Source of the DNA: Coniochaeta sp. PMI_546
Lineage: Eukaryota; Ascomycota; Sordariomycetes; Coniochaetales; Coniochaetaceae
DNA: 64,000 bases
Assembly: GCA_021432605.1 (NCBI GenBank)
Contig: MU271144.1
Location: 2,724,606-2,788,605, forward strand
Direction: 5' to 3'
Shown: one piece after another, positions 41,858-53,035 of the stretch
How the letters are laid out: every line of letters begins with the position of its first letter
Numbering within the stretch: the first letter of the stretch is position 1
Notes under the pieces: model-generated
Database searches by the model: none
Told to the model about the DNA's origin: nothing
What the model saw: the letters and a program-made list of their open reading frames with translations, nothing else
Program-made: the position numbers and the translations under genes

Positions 41858-42710
41858 AAGCGCAGATTTACGAGGTCAGTTCAAGATAGAAAAGGAGGAC
41901 TTGTCGTCCGAGATGTGTTGGAGGCGAAAGTCGACAGAAATTCGAGGCGAGAATGTGTGAGTGCGAGATTTTGCAGGTTGATGTTGAGGTGGAAGAGAGC
42001 CGAGTCCGCGCAGATAGAAAAATGGATTTTGTCACTCGAGACCCAGAATTCTTCTGATGGCGGGGTCATGCTTTGTTCGCAATCAGTTCATTGGTCATTG
42101 GCACTTGTCAAGGTGCGTCACTTCCACAGGGGTTGATAGCACACCTTTTCCGCCGCCTTCAGGACCCTAGTCCAAAGCTTGTGGAGAGGCCGATATCGTT
42201 GTGGGGCATTTTTCAAGTCGAGCAACAGGTCGCAACAGGTCGCAACAGGTCGCACCAAGCTCGCGATAACTTGCCTGTCCAGAGAAGAATAAATGCACAC
42301 CGCTCTGCGTACGAGTGCGTCGTAACAGACCAGCCGCAGACGATCGAGGCACTGTGTTCTTCACGAATAGCTTGTTCTCGAACAGACTTGATCGCGATTG
42401 TAGCTTCACGACATGACCAAGATTGATGTGTCTTGCCTGGCTTAGTCTTCCGTTTGTCGCCCTGAGGAATACGTTCATGAAGGGCGGACTGTGTAGCAAA
42501 AGATGGCTATTTGATCTGACACAGTTTTACCCTTGAAAATGTCGAGTGTTATATATTCTGGTCCACAATCGCCATCAGTGACAATGAACCATGTCTTGGA
42601 ACCACACAAGCATGAACCTATGGCTGCAGCATCGCATGGCACCGCCGGCATATAGTGAAGCACTTCATTTTTACAAGGATATTAACAGGCCTTTCATCCC
42701 ATCTATGTCT
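41858..42710. other. Intergenic: CPA1 promoter/leader and ETF-beta 3' flank
   Basis: About 0.85 kb between the AAP start codon and the 3' end of the ETF-beta gene. It holds the CPA1 promoter and the beginning of its leader, and a three-unit tandem repeat at 42222-42251. A 62-codon ATG frame at 41881-42069 on the minus strand precedes the AAP ORF but may lie outside the transcript. Confidence 0.6.
42222..42251. repeat. 10-bp tandem repeat, three units, in CPA1 promoter
   Basis: Three exact head-to-tail copies of gcaacaggtc, about 365 bases upstream of the AAP start codon. The number of units is likely to vary between strains. Confidence 0.85.
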
Positions 42711-43623
42711 CTATAGTGCACCTAGTTCCTTAAGCTTCGAGATAAGACCATCGACATCGTCGACCTTACCGCCTCCTTGCCTCGGTGGTGGTTCTGTAGC
42801 ACACCGTCAGTCAACACGTAGATGTAATGGAAACCGGAGCATTCCAGCCTAGAGAAAGAGGGGACATACCTGTAACCTTGACAATCTTCAACCTCCTCTC
42901 GGCCGTAATGCCAAAGTCTTCCAGCTTCTTCTTCTCCAAGGGCTTCTTCTTCGCCTTCATGATATTCGGCAGACTCGCATACCGCGGCTCGTTCAACCGC
43001 AAATCCGTCGTGATAACCATCGGCAGCTTAGCCCGCACCGTCTCGGACCCGCCATCGACCTCTCGAGTGACAGTGACCGCATCGCCCTCCTTCTCAAACG
43101 TGACCTTGCTCGCCTGTGTCGCCTGCGGCCAGCCAAGCAGACCAGCAAGCATCTGGCCCGTCTGGTTGGCGTCGTCGTCGATGCTCTGCTTGCCGAGGAT
43201 TACGAGGTTGCTCTTCTGCTGCTCAACGGCAGCCTTCAGCAGTTTAGCGACGGACAGCGGCTCGAGGTCCTCGCCCTCCTTCGTCTCGACGTGGATAGCA
43301 CGGTCGGCGCCCATGGCCATTGCTGTTCGAAGAATGTCTTGTGCCTTGGGTGGTCCGGCCGAGATGACACAGATGTCCTCCACACCGCCGGGGGCGGACT
43401 TCTTCTCCCGGATGCGCACGCTTTCCTCGACTGATAGCTCGTCAAAGGGGTTCATGCTGTGCTTGACGTTGGTCTCGACGCCCGTTTGGGCCTTGTTGAC
43501 GCGAGGTTTGACCTGGGAGAGGCAGCTGTTAGTACGTCAAGGCGACGCCGTCCCAGGTTTCTTTTCACCTACAGCATAGTCAATCACCCGCTTGACGGGG
43601 ACGAGAATTCGTAATGCAGACAT
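42711..43623 (-). CDS. Electron transfer flavoprotein beta subunit
   Basis: Mitochondrial matrix ETF-beta, which with ETF-alpha carries electrons from acyl-CoA and other dehydrogenases to ETF-ubiquinone oxidoreductase. Exons 43573-43623, 42870-43512 and 42711-42793 join in frame to 258 residues, the usual length. Marks are the N-terminal M-S-A-L-R-I-L-V-P-V-K-R-V-I-D-Y, then K-P-R-V-N-K-A-Q-T-G-V and N-P-F-D-E-L-S-V-E-E-S-V-R-I. The nucleotide-binding and recognition-loop part is L-G-K-Q-S-I-D-D-D-A-N-Q-T-G-Q-M and L-P-M-V-I-T-T-D-L-R-L-N-E-P-R-Y-A-S-L-P-N-I-M-K-A-K-K-K. As in other ETF-beta proteins there is no long cleavable presequence. The C-terminal exon ends in a coiled L-I-S-K-L-K-E-L segment. 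A telomere-type motif lies about 160 bases upstream. Confidence 0.95.
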
Positions 43624-44106
43624 CGCGACGACTGTGCGGTTCAATTGGGGGTTTGAAGATGCGCGAGACGGATCGACGAGAGAAAGCTCCGAAGTCTTGA
43701 TGACGGCTGCACTGCCGGCACTAACCGAGGTCGGATTCACAGGTTTCCGGGCTCGCAAAATCCCCTCTCCTTACTTAGATGACCCTAACCCTAAACCAGA
43801 GGAAGCATATGACAGGGAGCTCTTCCAGCCCTCGTCGCCGAAATCGACAGAGGAAGGGAGATCCAGCCGAACACTTATTTTAGCGGTGCGATATCAAGCA
43901 CTGGCAAAGCAGCTTCATTTTGACATAAAGCATACATATAGCACCAGTTTATGCCCCCTGTCATCCAATACTTGTAGCCAGTCACATGTTGCCAAACATT
44001 TCTCCTTTCGCCGTGCATACAAGATCAAGTGCCACATGATAGAAACGGTAAACAATTGCGAACCTCACATATACTCCGCGCATTATCAAGGCTTGATCAA
44101 TAAAGC
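43624..44106. other. Intergenic: ETF-beta promoter and ArfGAP 3' flank
   Basis: No ORF of interest. The main visible element is the telomere-type repeat at 43783-43797. Confidence 0.6.
43783..43797. promoter_or_regulatory. Telobox-like motif upstream of ETF-beta
   Basis: ccctaaccctaaacc, about two and a half telomere repeat units (TTAGGG on the other strand), 160 bases before the ETF-beta ATG. The spacing fits a promoter site for a Tbf1/Teb1-like Myb factor; that role is inferred. Confidence 0.45.
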
Positions 44107-45351
44107 TCACCAGTCATCCCACTCATCTTGCGATTTGTTTGCCGATCCAGACGGGCGCGTACTGCTGCTCCCCTTGCCCATTGCGGCAGTCCCTATCGAG
44201 CTGTTCTCCTGCTTCCGCTGATCCGCCAAGCTCGAGAAGTCGTCCCAGAAGCCCTTCTTGCTCTCGTCGATCGGCACCTCTCTGTAGCCGCCCGAACTAG
44301 GGCCCTCAACGAAGCGAGTGATCCCTTGCTGAGCGGTCTTTGCGCCTGCCTGTGCTGTCTTCGCGGCATTGAGCGCCGCAACTCTTGCTTGTGCTGCGAG
44401 GTCCGAATCCGCGATCTGTAGAGTTCCCGTCAGCATATAGCCACACACCTCCCATGCAATCCACATACCTGCTTAGCAGTAGGCTGAATATAATCATCGT
44501 TGACCGTCTTCGCCGTCTTCGTAACCGTGGAAGCAAACCACCCGAATCCCTTGGTAAGCGCCCCAAGTGGATCCTTCTGAAGCTCGTCCACGCCCGGGAG
44601 CCCAACCTCTCTCTTCTGCACCGGCGCCGGCATGTTTCCGAACCCGGCGTATTTCCCGCCCTGACTAGGCGGCAGATCTTCCGGTCTGCTCGCGTTGTCC
44701 TGCCCCAGTCGCGCAAAGTACTTGTCGTCAACCTTCACTTTTCCTCCTCCCACGCCACCAGCACCACCACCGCCGCTGCTGATAGACGGACTGGCCGTCC
44801 GACTCCCGCCCAAGGGGGTCTGCTCTCTGACCTTCTCCTTCCGCGCAGCCGGTTTCTTCTCGCTAGGGACATACTCCCGCCCCTCGACCTTGGCACTCAG
44901 TCTCTCCTTCCACTCCTCCCCAGCCTCCCCGCTATACCGCTCGGCAATGGTCGCGTCCTCCCACGTAATGCCCCTCATCTTGGTGTCCTCGTGCTCCTCG
45001 AAGAATTTCCTCCAGGCGGCGTTGCCGCCCAGCCGCATGCGCTCGATCTCGACCGGCTTGAAGGCGTCCATGCTGATGGACCGCACGAAGCTGATGTGTA
45101 CCCCCAGTCCGCGGTGGACGCCTGCGCATGACAGGCAGATGAAGATGCCGAATTTGGGCGAGGCCCATTGCGGAGAAGGGGCGCCGCAGTCGCAGCAGAT
45201 GGAGTTGTTGGATTCTTTTTGGATTGCGAGGAGCTGTGGATTGTCCACATTGTCAGTTTACATATTTTTGGAGTGTGATGTTGGAACCTGCGTAATTGCG
45301 AACCTTTGACCTCGTCTCCGGGTCGACTTCCCACATGGCTTTTGACGCCAT
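44107..45351 (-). CDS. ADP-ribosylation factor GTPase-activating protein (Gcs1/ArfGAP1 type)
   Basis: Predicted ArfGAP that stimulates GTP hydrolysis by Arf1 on Golgi membranes during COPI vesicle traffic. Exons 45304-45351, 44469-45233 and 44107-44415 join in frame to 373 residues. The zinc finger C-C-D-C-G-A-P[17 protein letters not shown] follows C-x2-C-x16-C-x2-C. It is followed by the catalytic-arginine segment [19 protein letters not shown]. The first exon (16 codons) supplies the N-terminus before the finger. The middle is low-complexity. About residue 240 there is a [14 protein letters not shown] segment resembling the amphipathic lipid-packing-sensor helix of ArfGAP1/Gcs1. The tail ends in D-E-W-D-D-W, an acidic-tryptophan motif of the kind that binds coat adaptors. 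Confidence 0.93.
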
Positions 45352-46322
45352 TGCCAGGTTTGGTTTGCAGGACTGCGCCTATCTCGACTTGGCTTTCGGG
45401 TTCGATTTATTGTGACTGATTGAAGGAAAAGGAGTGGCTTGTATATTGGAATGCAAATGCAGGCCAGATTCGAATGTCGGCAACGTCTACGAGTGTTGAC
45501 CTCCGGAGACACTTGAGGACTGCCAAGACTCCCTTTGCTACAGCGACTGGGGACGTGGTGGGAGGGTGAGGCCCACAAATCGAGTCCGACCCTGAATCAC
45601 TGGGAGGCGGCTCCAGAGTCCCTTAGCTCAGCCTATCATAGGCACCGAGCGCCACACGATTGCAGCCTCGCCCCTGAGTGCATGACGAACTGGCCTTTGA
45701 GGCTGCCCTCTAGGAAGCACGTACGGCGATGTACCAGAGTCGTCACAGCTAAGTCATGTTAAGAGCACATCGATGCACACTCCGCAGGTCAGGTAAAGAG
45801 TCAGTCTAAATAGAGAATCAGTCACTCTACCCGATGCTCACGGTTCGCATTCCACGTCCCATACCAGCTCTCCAGCGTGTACCATGTAGGCTATATTGTA
45901 CATCCCAGGAGAAACCAACCGAAAAGACGAAACTTTTGGCTATCAAAGACACAGGGTGAAGATAAGCAAGCACGTAGAAATGATCAAGGGAAGTTTTTTG
46001 TGTGCTCAAAAGAAGCCGCGAGATAATGATTCCTGAAGTCTACCACCAGCAATAGAGCCTTTTTGGATGAGAGCCCAAAGCAATCCCAGACGCCACGAAA
46101 TATGTCCGCCCGCGCGATCTGCTCCCATCTCCCACCAAATATCTAAGGCCTGCTCGTAGTAGGAGAAAACGTCTCGTAGAATCCATGCCGAAATCGTTAA
46201 GTTTATCGAGGAAGAATGCGCACCAAGGACGAATTATAGAGCACGAAGCGTGCGAAGCACCCTAAGTAATCACTGCCAGGGTAGCTCCACGCCCATTCGA
46301 AAGGATGGCCATTGGTGGACGC
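45352..46322. other. Intergenic: ArfGAP promoter and RRM gene 3' flank
   Basis: Nearly 1 kb with only short random-looking frames. I see no repeat or RNA gene in it. Confidence 0.6.
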
Positions 46323-47754
46323 TTAGGCAGCAGTTGTAGCGCTAGCCTCCTCGGCACCGCTGTTACCAGCGTGCTCACCCTCAGCAGGGGCATTGGCCTC
46401 CTCGTCCGTCTTGTCCGGGGAGTCGATAGCCACCTTGACGGCAATCTCCCGTCCCTCAATCTCCTTGCCGTTCATCTCAGCAACAGCCTTCTGCTGCATC
46501 TCCTCGGAAGCCAGGGTGACGAATCCGAAGCCGCGGCCCTTGCGGGGCTCACCGCGAGCCTGGAGCTTCTTGATCATGAAGCGGGGGATAGGGCGCAGGG
46601 CAATCTTGGCCGATGAAGGCTCATAAGCGGCGAAAAGCTCCTTGAGCTGCAGCGGTGGGTCAGCAATCCTTCTTTTGTTCTTCTCTCTTTCATCACACTG
46701 GTTTTGCGTCTCTGTGAAACACTTACCTTCTCCTCGGTCAGGTCATAGGGAAGGTTAGCAACCATGACCTTGTTCTTGGATGGAATGCCGTCGGCAGGCG
46801 GGCCACGCTCACGGCGCTCACGCGGAGCTTTGGGCTGGGTCTTGTGCTTCCCATCGTTGTCAGCGGCTTTCTTCTCAGTCTCGGTGGACAGTTGCTGCAC
46901 CTCTCCAGTGGCAGCTCCCTCGGCAGCAGTGCCCTCGGTAGCGGCTGACTCCTCCTTCTTCTCGTCGTCCTAAGTCCCTTTGTCAGCACTCGTCGAACAT
47001 CCGTCACATGCGATGTGATTGTTCGTGGGTCTACTTACTCCGCTTCCGGTACGGCCACCGCGGGCACGACCAGACCGGCCGCGACCAGCACGGCCACGGC
47101 CACGGGTTGACTGACGACGGCGAGTTCCCTCACCGTGCTCACCGTTGGCACCCTCAGTCTTCTCACCAGCAGCCTCGGGCTTGCGGGCAAGCTGGACAGA
47201 GACCTTGCGCTCAAGGATCTCCTTGCCGGACAGCTCAGCAATAGCGCGCTCGGCCTCAGTCGGGGTCGACAGATCGACAAAGGCATAGCCGACAGGGCGG
47301 TCGGTACGCGGGTTCTTGGGAATGGAGACAGACTCACTGTACGCCAGGGGGCTTTGATTAGCAGATGCTCACAGGTCGAGGCGACATGACAAAGGGTGAC
47401 TGTGTCACTCAATATGGGCAAATATGACGACATATCGAAACACATCAAGGATGCAGATCCGGAACAAGCAGGTGCCCACGCGGCAAGTACGCAGACATGA
47501 GGAGACAAAGGAAGACGGGACAATACTCACACAAGGTAACCCTTGAAAAAGTCCTTCAACTCCCCCTCAGTTGTCGCGTAAGCCAGGTTGCCGATGTACA
47601 GGCGGCGACCTTCGGCTGCGCTGGCAAGGACAGCATCGTTGGCGGACTTGTTCTCGTCAGCCTTGCCAGTCAGAGAGGTATTGGCCAGAGCGTTGGTGAC
47701 GTCGTTCATGGCGGTCGACGCAGCATCGGCTACTTTCTCAACAACGGAAGACAT
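46323..47754 (-). CDS. RNA-binding protein with two RRMs and an RG-rich linker
   Basis: Exons 47531-47754, 47039-47336, 46727-46969 and 46323-46646 join in frame to 362 residues. RRM1 (about 51-130) has RNP2 L-Y-I-G-N-L and RNP1 V-G-Y-A-F-V-D-L, with the first intron inside it. An Arg/Gly-rich linker (about 147-174: R-G-R-G-R-A-G-R-G-R-S-G-R-A-R-G-G-R) looks like a substrate of protein arginine methyltransferase. RRM2 has M-V-A-N-L-P-Y-D-L and G-R-G-F-G-F-V-T-L and is split by the last intron. The tail is acidic and Ala-rich. The N-terminus has an A/N-rich helix without targeting features. The layout is that of fungal nucleolar or cytoplasmic RNPs; I cannot name its RNA target. Confidence 0.9.
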
Positions 47755-50084
47755 TGTGGATGATGGTTGAGATTTGGATGAAGTAGAAAGGTTTGTGTTG
47801 GTGCGATGATGAGGTGACGGTCTGTTTGTTGACTCGCTAAGAACAGGTTGTCGGTATTGACGGGTGGTGGAGCGAGTCAAGAGTTGAACTCTGGAACAAT
47901 CGGGGGAGTTAGGAAGAGGGTAGCTACGTGCCCTAGAGGTCTGGGGAAGAGGGATTAGAGTTGGGTTGTTCTTGTGGTCGATGGATGATGGTTTGATATG
48001 GGAGAGGAAAAAGAGGAGAAGGGGGAAGAAGATGGATGAATCTCGGTCGCGTTCAAATTCAAATAAATTTTGCGATGGCCTGGAGGTTTGGGGCAGCCTG
48101 GTTCGGGGAAATAAGCGAGAATGGAAGGAGTGGCGTTGGTACGTACCTCCCCTGAATAGCGTGCAGCCAGCTAACCAGCTGCAGGGGTCCAACTACCTCT
48201 CAAGTCCTTAACTGAGATCAGGCAGGCACTCCAGGCAACGTGACTTAGCAGGAGCTGAATGTCGAGACTCGATATACCGATGGCGAGGCAGTCGCTGCAT
48301 CAATCTGGCTTCTTTGCTTTTGCAGCAGCTTAGGGATAATGAGGCAATAGCAGTTCACAAACTCTATTGTGCTTCAGTGTGAATGTGGAGAGGAGGAGAG
48401 TAAGGTACTAATGGGTGAATCGAGATATTAGGAGAGAGAGAGGAAGGTCGGGAGAGGAAGAGCCAGTGGTTGTTGTTACCGGTCACTCCAAGACCCTTCG
48501 TGCTGTGGTCTTCAATAGGAAGTAACTAAGGTGTTGCTTTGGAAGGTTCGACCTGATACTGGTGAGTTCAACGGTCGGTCAGGTTGGGGAAGTCATCCTG
48601 ATACATCTATGACAAGAGTGACCACTTAAGGCAGGTAGGGCCTGGTACGTAGGGCCTGGCACCCTTTGACATCTATTGTGGTAGATCATCATGAGCTCTC
48701 CAAGGCTTACTAGGCTGCACAAAGAGAATTGCCGTAAGGTTTCCAGTGGAGAGCCGGGTTATCAAGTGACGCGCACTTTGATAAGCAGTAAATATCATCT
48801 CTCTGGTTCCCCTTACAAGCCTCGCGACACTTCGTCACTCGTATCTGATGTAGGCGACCATGCACTTCAGCCTCAACAAAGGTTAGAAATACGCACATCT
48901 GCATTGTACTCAGCTCATAGAAAACTTGGTCTTCCCCAGCTTTAGCTGCGCATTCAACAGGCTGTTGGAATTATGTCGGGAAACAACACAATCAATTTGC
49001 GGTAGGCCCCTGAAGGCAGGGAACGAGCTGGAAGAGCTTTGTATGGATGGCATGTGTGAGCATAAGCCGCCTTACCAAGTGGACCTTACCCGCAAAGTTG
49101 ATGGGGCCTGGGGGCAAGCAAAGTTTAGCACGTCAGTTGTAAAGCAAGTACAGGTACCACAGTACTACTGTAGTAGAGTAAGGTATTGATTCTACACGTG
49201 TAATTGTCCATGTACAATGCACAGAGCACGACTACAACCAGAGGACAGTGGGCACCGGTAGCGCAAGCTTGGAGCTCATGGCTTCTTGATGGCGTATGCA
49301 GTTTGCTGTGGTACAGTGTAGCTTGTATGTCACCCATCAGTCGAGAATGAAGAAAGACGATGTAGGTAAGGTAAGTATCAAAAAAGGATGTCGTGCCTTC
49401 GACTCCTGCTGGCGGTTTCGCCGAAATTGTGCCTCTTAAGGAAATTTCCGAGCCAATCTTAAAGAGACGTCAACCTTTATGCGCCCATCAAATATCCGAA
49501 AGTGTCATGGTTACTGTCCGCAAAAAGTCTTGCCCAACTGTTTACACTATTTATCTGATAGTGAAGCGAAGTCTTGTAGCTCGATTTATATAGGTATTTA
49601 ATTATTTTTTACCAACATCTCAGAGCTTGTTGAGTGCAACGGCAATTCTGAAGGTCTAAAAATGGCCTCGACAAAGATTACAGAAGGCTCAAATGTTCAG
49701 TCCGATTTTCGGCTTCTAACAGTGGATACAATGCAATATGTACTCTACCACAGAATGTATAGCACAAAAGTACTTAAGTCATTCTTAATCGTGGTGGAAG
49801 GGGACTTGATCGAATTTACGAAAGAGAAGTCCGAATCTCCGCCTATTAACAATATACCAACCACAATAAGCAGTTGGAGGACAATTTTGCTGAAGGCATC
49901 ATACAGTGTTTCCCGGTGAAGCAAGGACTTTGCTCTGCCCTGATATGAGCCATTTGAGCTGGCAGACCGATCAGGAGAAAGCTGCTTGCAACCAAAACTG
50001 CACTCTGAATCAGATCCTCTCACCCTGAACAACGAACTTTGCTGAGATAGCAAGCAGATCAGGGACCCGAGATCTAGTAGTGAG
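47755..50084. other. Intergenic: RRM gene promoter and region upstream of TAH18
   Basis: A 2.3-kb divergent region. The part next to the RRM gene is C/T-rich on the minus strand, as in highly expressed fungal promoters, and includes a long purine-rich plus-strand stretch at about 48407-48470. The part from about 49400 to 49900 is visibly AT-richer than its surroundings. It carries an 85-codon ATG frame (49662-49919, plus) with a fair start context but no recognisable family, which I do not call as a gene. A palindrome TACACGTGTA lies at 49193-49202. Confidence 0.55.
49193..49202. repeat. TACACGTGTA palindrome, copy 4
   Basis: Fourth exact copy of the E-box-cored 10-base palindrome; the third is inside the longer palindrome at 21816-21835. 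Confidence 0.45.
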
Positions 50085-52205
50085 ATGGCCGAGACAGATG
50101 GCTCCGAGCTGGATGCACAGCCCATGGTAATCCCTGGCAGAAGTATGGCAATTCTGTACGGAACCGAGACTGGCAACAGCGAGGACATTGCACGTGAATT
50201 GGGAGATATGGCTGAGCGCCTTCACTTCCAGACCATAGTGGATGAAATGAACAGTTTCAACTTGGTATGTGATCTGCATATTCCCCTAGTCTTGTGTCAC
50301 GAGCTGACTGATGGGTAGAAAGATTTCCTCCACTACAACCTAGTCATATTCGTCTGCTCAACTACAGGTCAAGGCGATATGCCTGGCAATGCTTTGGATC
50401 TATGGAAGAACCTCCTGAGAAAGAGGCTTCGGCCGGGATGTCTGAGCACTCTGAAATTCACGATCTTTGGGCTGGGGGACAGCTCATACCCAAAGTTCAA
50501 CTGGGCAGCCAGGAAACTCCACAAACGTCTCACTCAACTTGGGGCATCGGAGTTCTACGCATCTGGAGAAGGTGATGAGAGGCACGATGATGGTATTGAC
50601 AGCATTTACCTGCCCTGGCATCAAGGGCTTCGGGCTGCCTTATTGGCAGATTATCCTCTCCCTGCGTCGATTGAGCCGATGCCAGAAGATGTTCAACTGC
50701 CGCCAAAAATGCTTTTACGGTTTGCCTTCGACGCGAATGGCGAGACGGCAGTGTCCCAAAGTACGAAAGCTGCCGGAGTCGACGGTGTTCTGAAACAAGT
50801 GGCTAGCTGTTTGCCCGAAACCCTCCAACCAAAGAGCATCGACCTTGACAGCTTGAAGTCCACACCAGTCCCGGAACTGCCTCCGCCAGACCTCCTCCCT
50901 ATTCCTGGAAGCCGAGTCGCCCGTGTGGCTCAGAATAAACGCATCACTCCCCAAGCTCACTGGCAAGATGTGCGTGAGCTGAGATTCTCGGTGGAGCTGG
51001 ATCCCGCGGACCATATAGACGTTGGCCCTGGTTCTACTCTGACCATCTACCCTAAGAACTACCCCCAGGATGTCCAGGCTTTGATCGACATGATGGAGTG
51101 GAGAGAAGTAGCCGACCAGCCACTTAGCTGGGTTTCCTACATTGGACCTCCTTCTGTATCACACAGTTCGGAGCACGATGTTACAACCCACTTCCCGAAG
51201 CCGGGTAAGATCCGTGCCAGCCAAGGGGCGACGCTTCGATACCTGCTGACGAACATCTTTGATATCACTGCCGTTCCGACACGGAATTTTCTCAAGGAAC
51301 TCATCTACTATACCTCGGACCCTCTAGAAAGGGAACGGCTGCTGGAATTCACCAGCAAGGGAAATGCGGATGAGTTTTACGACTACACGTTCCGCCCACG
51401 ACGAACGATCCTTGAAGCACTTAGTGACTTCCCAAAGGTCAAGATACCGTTCGAGAGAGTCATCGATACCTTCCCAGTCATCAGAGGGCGCGAATTCAGT
51501 ATTGCGAACGGGGCTGAGACTCTAAAGTCAGGCCCTGAGGCGAACATCATCAACGTGCATATCCTGGCAGCATTGGTCGAGTATAGGACCATCATACGGA
51601 AACCCAGACAAGGTTTATGTTCCCGTTATCTCAAGACTCTACCAGAAGGAACGTCGATCAACGTCAAGATAAAGCGCAATTCGAGCTCGTTGATGGCAGA
51701 CCACAGCTTGGACTCACGCCCTCTGATCACCATCGCCACAGGCACAGGTATAGCACCGATCAAGCACATGATCGAGGATCGGTTCAGTCGAACGACTCCA
51801 TCAACACGGGGGGAGACGGTGCTGTTCTTTGGCTGCCGGAATGAGCACGCCGACTACTACTATCGGGATTACTGGGAGTCGCAACAAGGACTGAAGGTCA
51901 TCCCGGCTTTTTCGCGAGACCCAGTACCGGCGACCATCAGCGATACAATTGTTTCGACCAGTCAAACACCAGACTATGATGCTGGCAAGAACTACGTCCA
52001 ACACCAAATCCGCCGCCATGCTCGCCTAGTCGCAGAGCTCGTCGCCAAAGATGCTATGATCTGTGTATGCGGAAACTCGGGTCGTATGCCAAAGAGTGTG
52101 AGAGAGGCGCTAATAGACAGCATTGTCCTTGGAGGCTTGACCGATAACAAGGAGGAAGCTGAGAAGATCTTCCTTAAGCTGAGATTCTGGCAGGAAACGT
52201 GGTAA
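50085..52205 (+). CDS. TAH18: NADPH-dependent diflavin oxidoreductase (Tah18 type)
   Basis: Predicted NADPH-FAD-FMN reductase that passes electrons to Dre2 in cytosolic iron-sulfur protein assembly. Exons 50085-50264 and 50319-52205 join in frame to 688 residues. The flavodoxin part starts with I-L-Y-G-T-E-T-G-N-S-E-D and has C-S-T-T-G-Q-G-D-M-P-G-N and F-G-L-G-D-S-S-Y-P-K-F-N. The FAD-binding part follows, with the characteristic T-R-N-F-L-K-E-L segment around residue 380 and a C-S-R-Y-L-K-T-L-P-E-G-T stretch. The NADPH part has A-T-G-T-G-I-A-P-I-K, F-F-G-C-R-N and C-G-N-S-G-R-M-P. It ends with F-W-Q-E-T-W, giving the usual terminal aromatic. There is no membrane anchor, which separates it from cytochrome P450 reductase. 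Confidence 0.93.
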
Positions 52206-53035
52206 AGAAGGATGCTGGAAGAATGCTGATCGAGGGACTTGTGCTCTCCCAACACGGTCTAAACTAGAATTCTCGCTCCTGTTGATCAAGCCATTGAAAT
52301 TCAACGCGAAGTGTCACTTCATCACTTTCGGTTCATATGATGCCACATTGTACCATCCATCGAGGCTACACGATTCCGAGCTTCCTGCTTTATGATTTCT
52401 CTTCTTCTGTTTACACTTTTCTCAAAGCTCACGGTCATTGATATTATCCCTCATTCCTTGCCCCAGTTCCCGCTCAGCCGCGGCTCCGGCACTGAACCCA
52501 CTATCCACTTCCTCCACACTTGCATGCACGACCCTATCCAGACCCTTGGAGATTTTAAACAGGGCCCCAGTATCTCGGCGAACATCACATGCGGAACGTC
52601 ATTGCCCAGACGGTGATGTTGTCTACTCTCGGCTAGGCATTTTTCTGTGTACCTTTGCTGACAAGGCGATCCTTGGGGATCGTCAGTGGGTCAATTCCGA
52701 TCCCATTTTCCTCCACACTTTGTATTTACTGGATTGTCTTAAGTTGGCACATCCCTCGAGATCCATCCTTTCCTCTGCTGTCCTCACTAACACCGCCTGG
52801 CTACTTGTAACTCAAGCTGAGCGCTGCAGCCGAGACTGACTCTGAGCAACCGCCACGACAACAACTCCTTGTTCAGGTTCAGTTAGCAACAGGACACCAA
52901 TGGAGTACATCGTCGAGTTCTTTTCCCTCCTTCTCAAACAAATATATTAGCCCATTTAGACTTATACAAGTATACCATTATACCATTCCCAGGCAGCTAA
53001 TTACTTCCGTGTAACCAACGGGATATCACAAAATC
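52206..53035. other. Intergenic: TAH18 3' flank and permease promoter
   Basis: The stretch is C/T-rich from about 52400 onward, as in a fungal promoter and leader. Short frames only, no recognisable product. Confidence 0.6.

Noticed and set aside
41881-42069. 62-codon ATG frame upstream of the arginine attenuator peptide
   Set aside because: It probably lies at or beyond the transcription start. A long extra uORF would interfere with the known attenuation mechanism, so it is unlikely to be in the main mRNA.
49662-49919. 85-codon ATG frame in the AT-rich island
   Set aside because: The start context is acceptable, but there is no motif, no intron and no recognisable homologue. Kept only as part of the AT-rich island finding.
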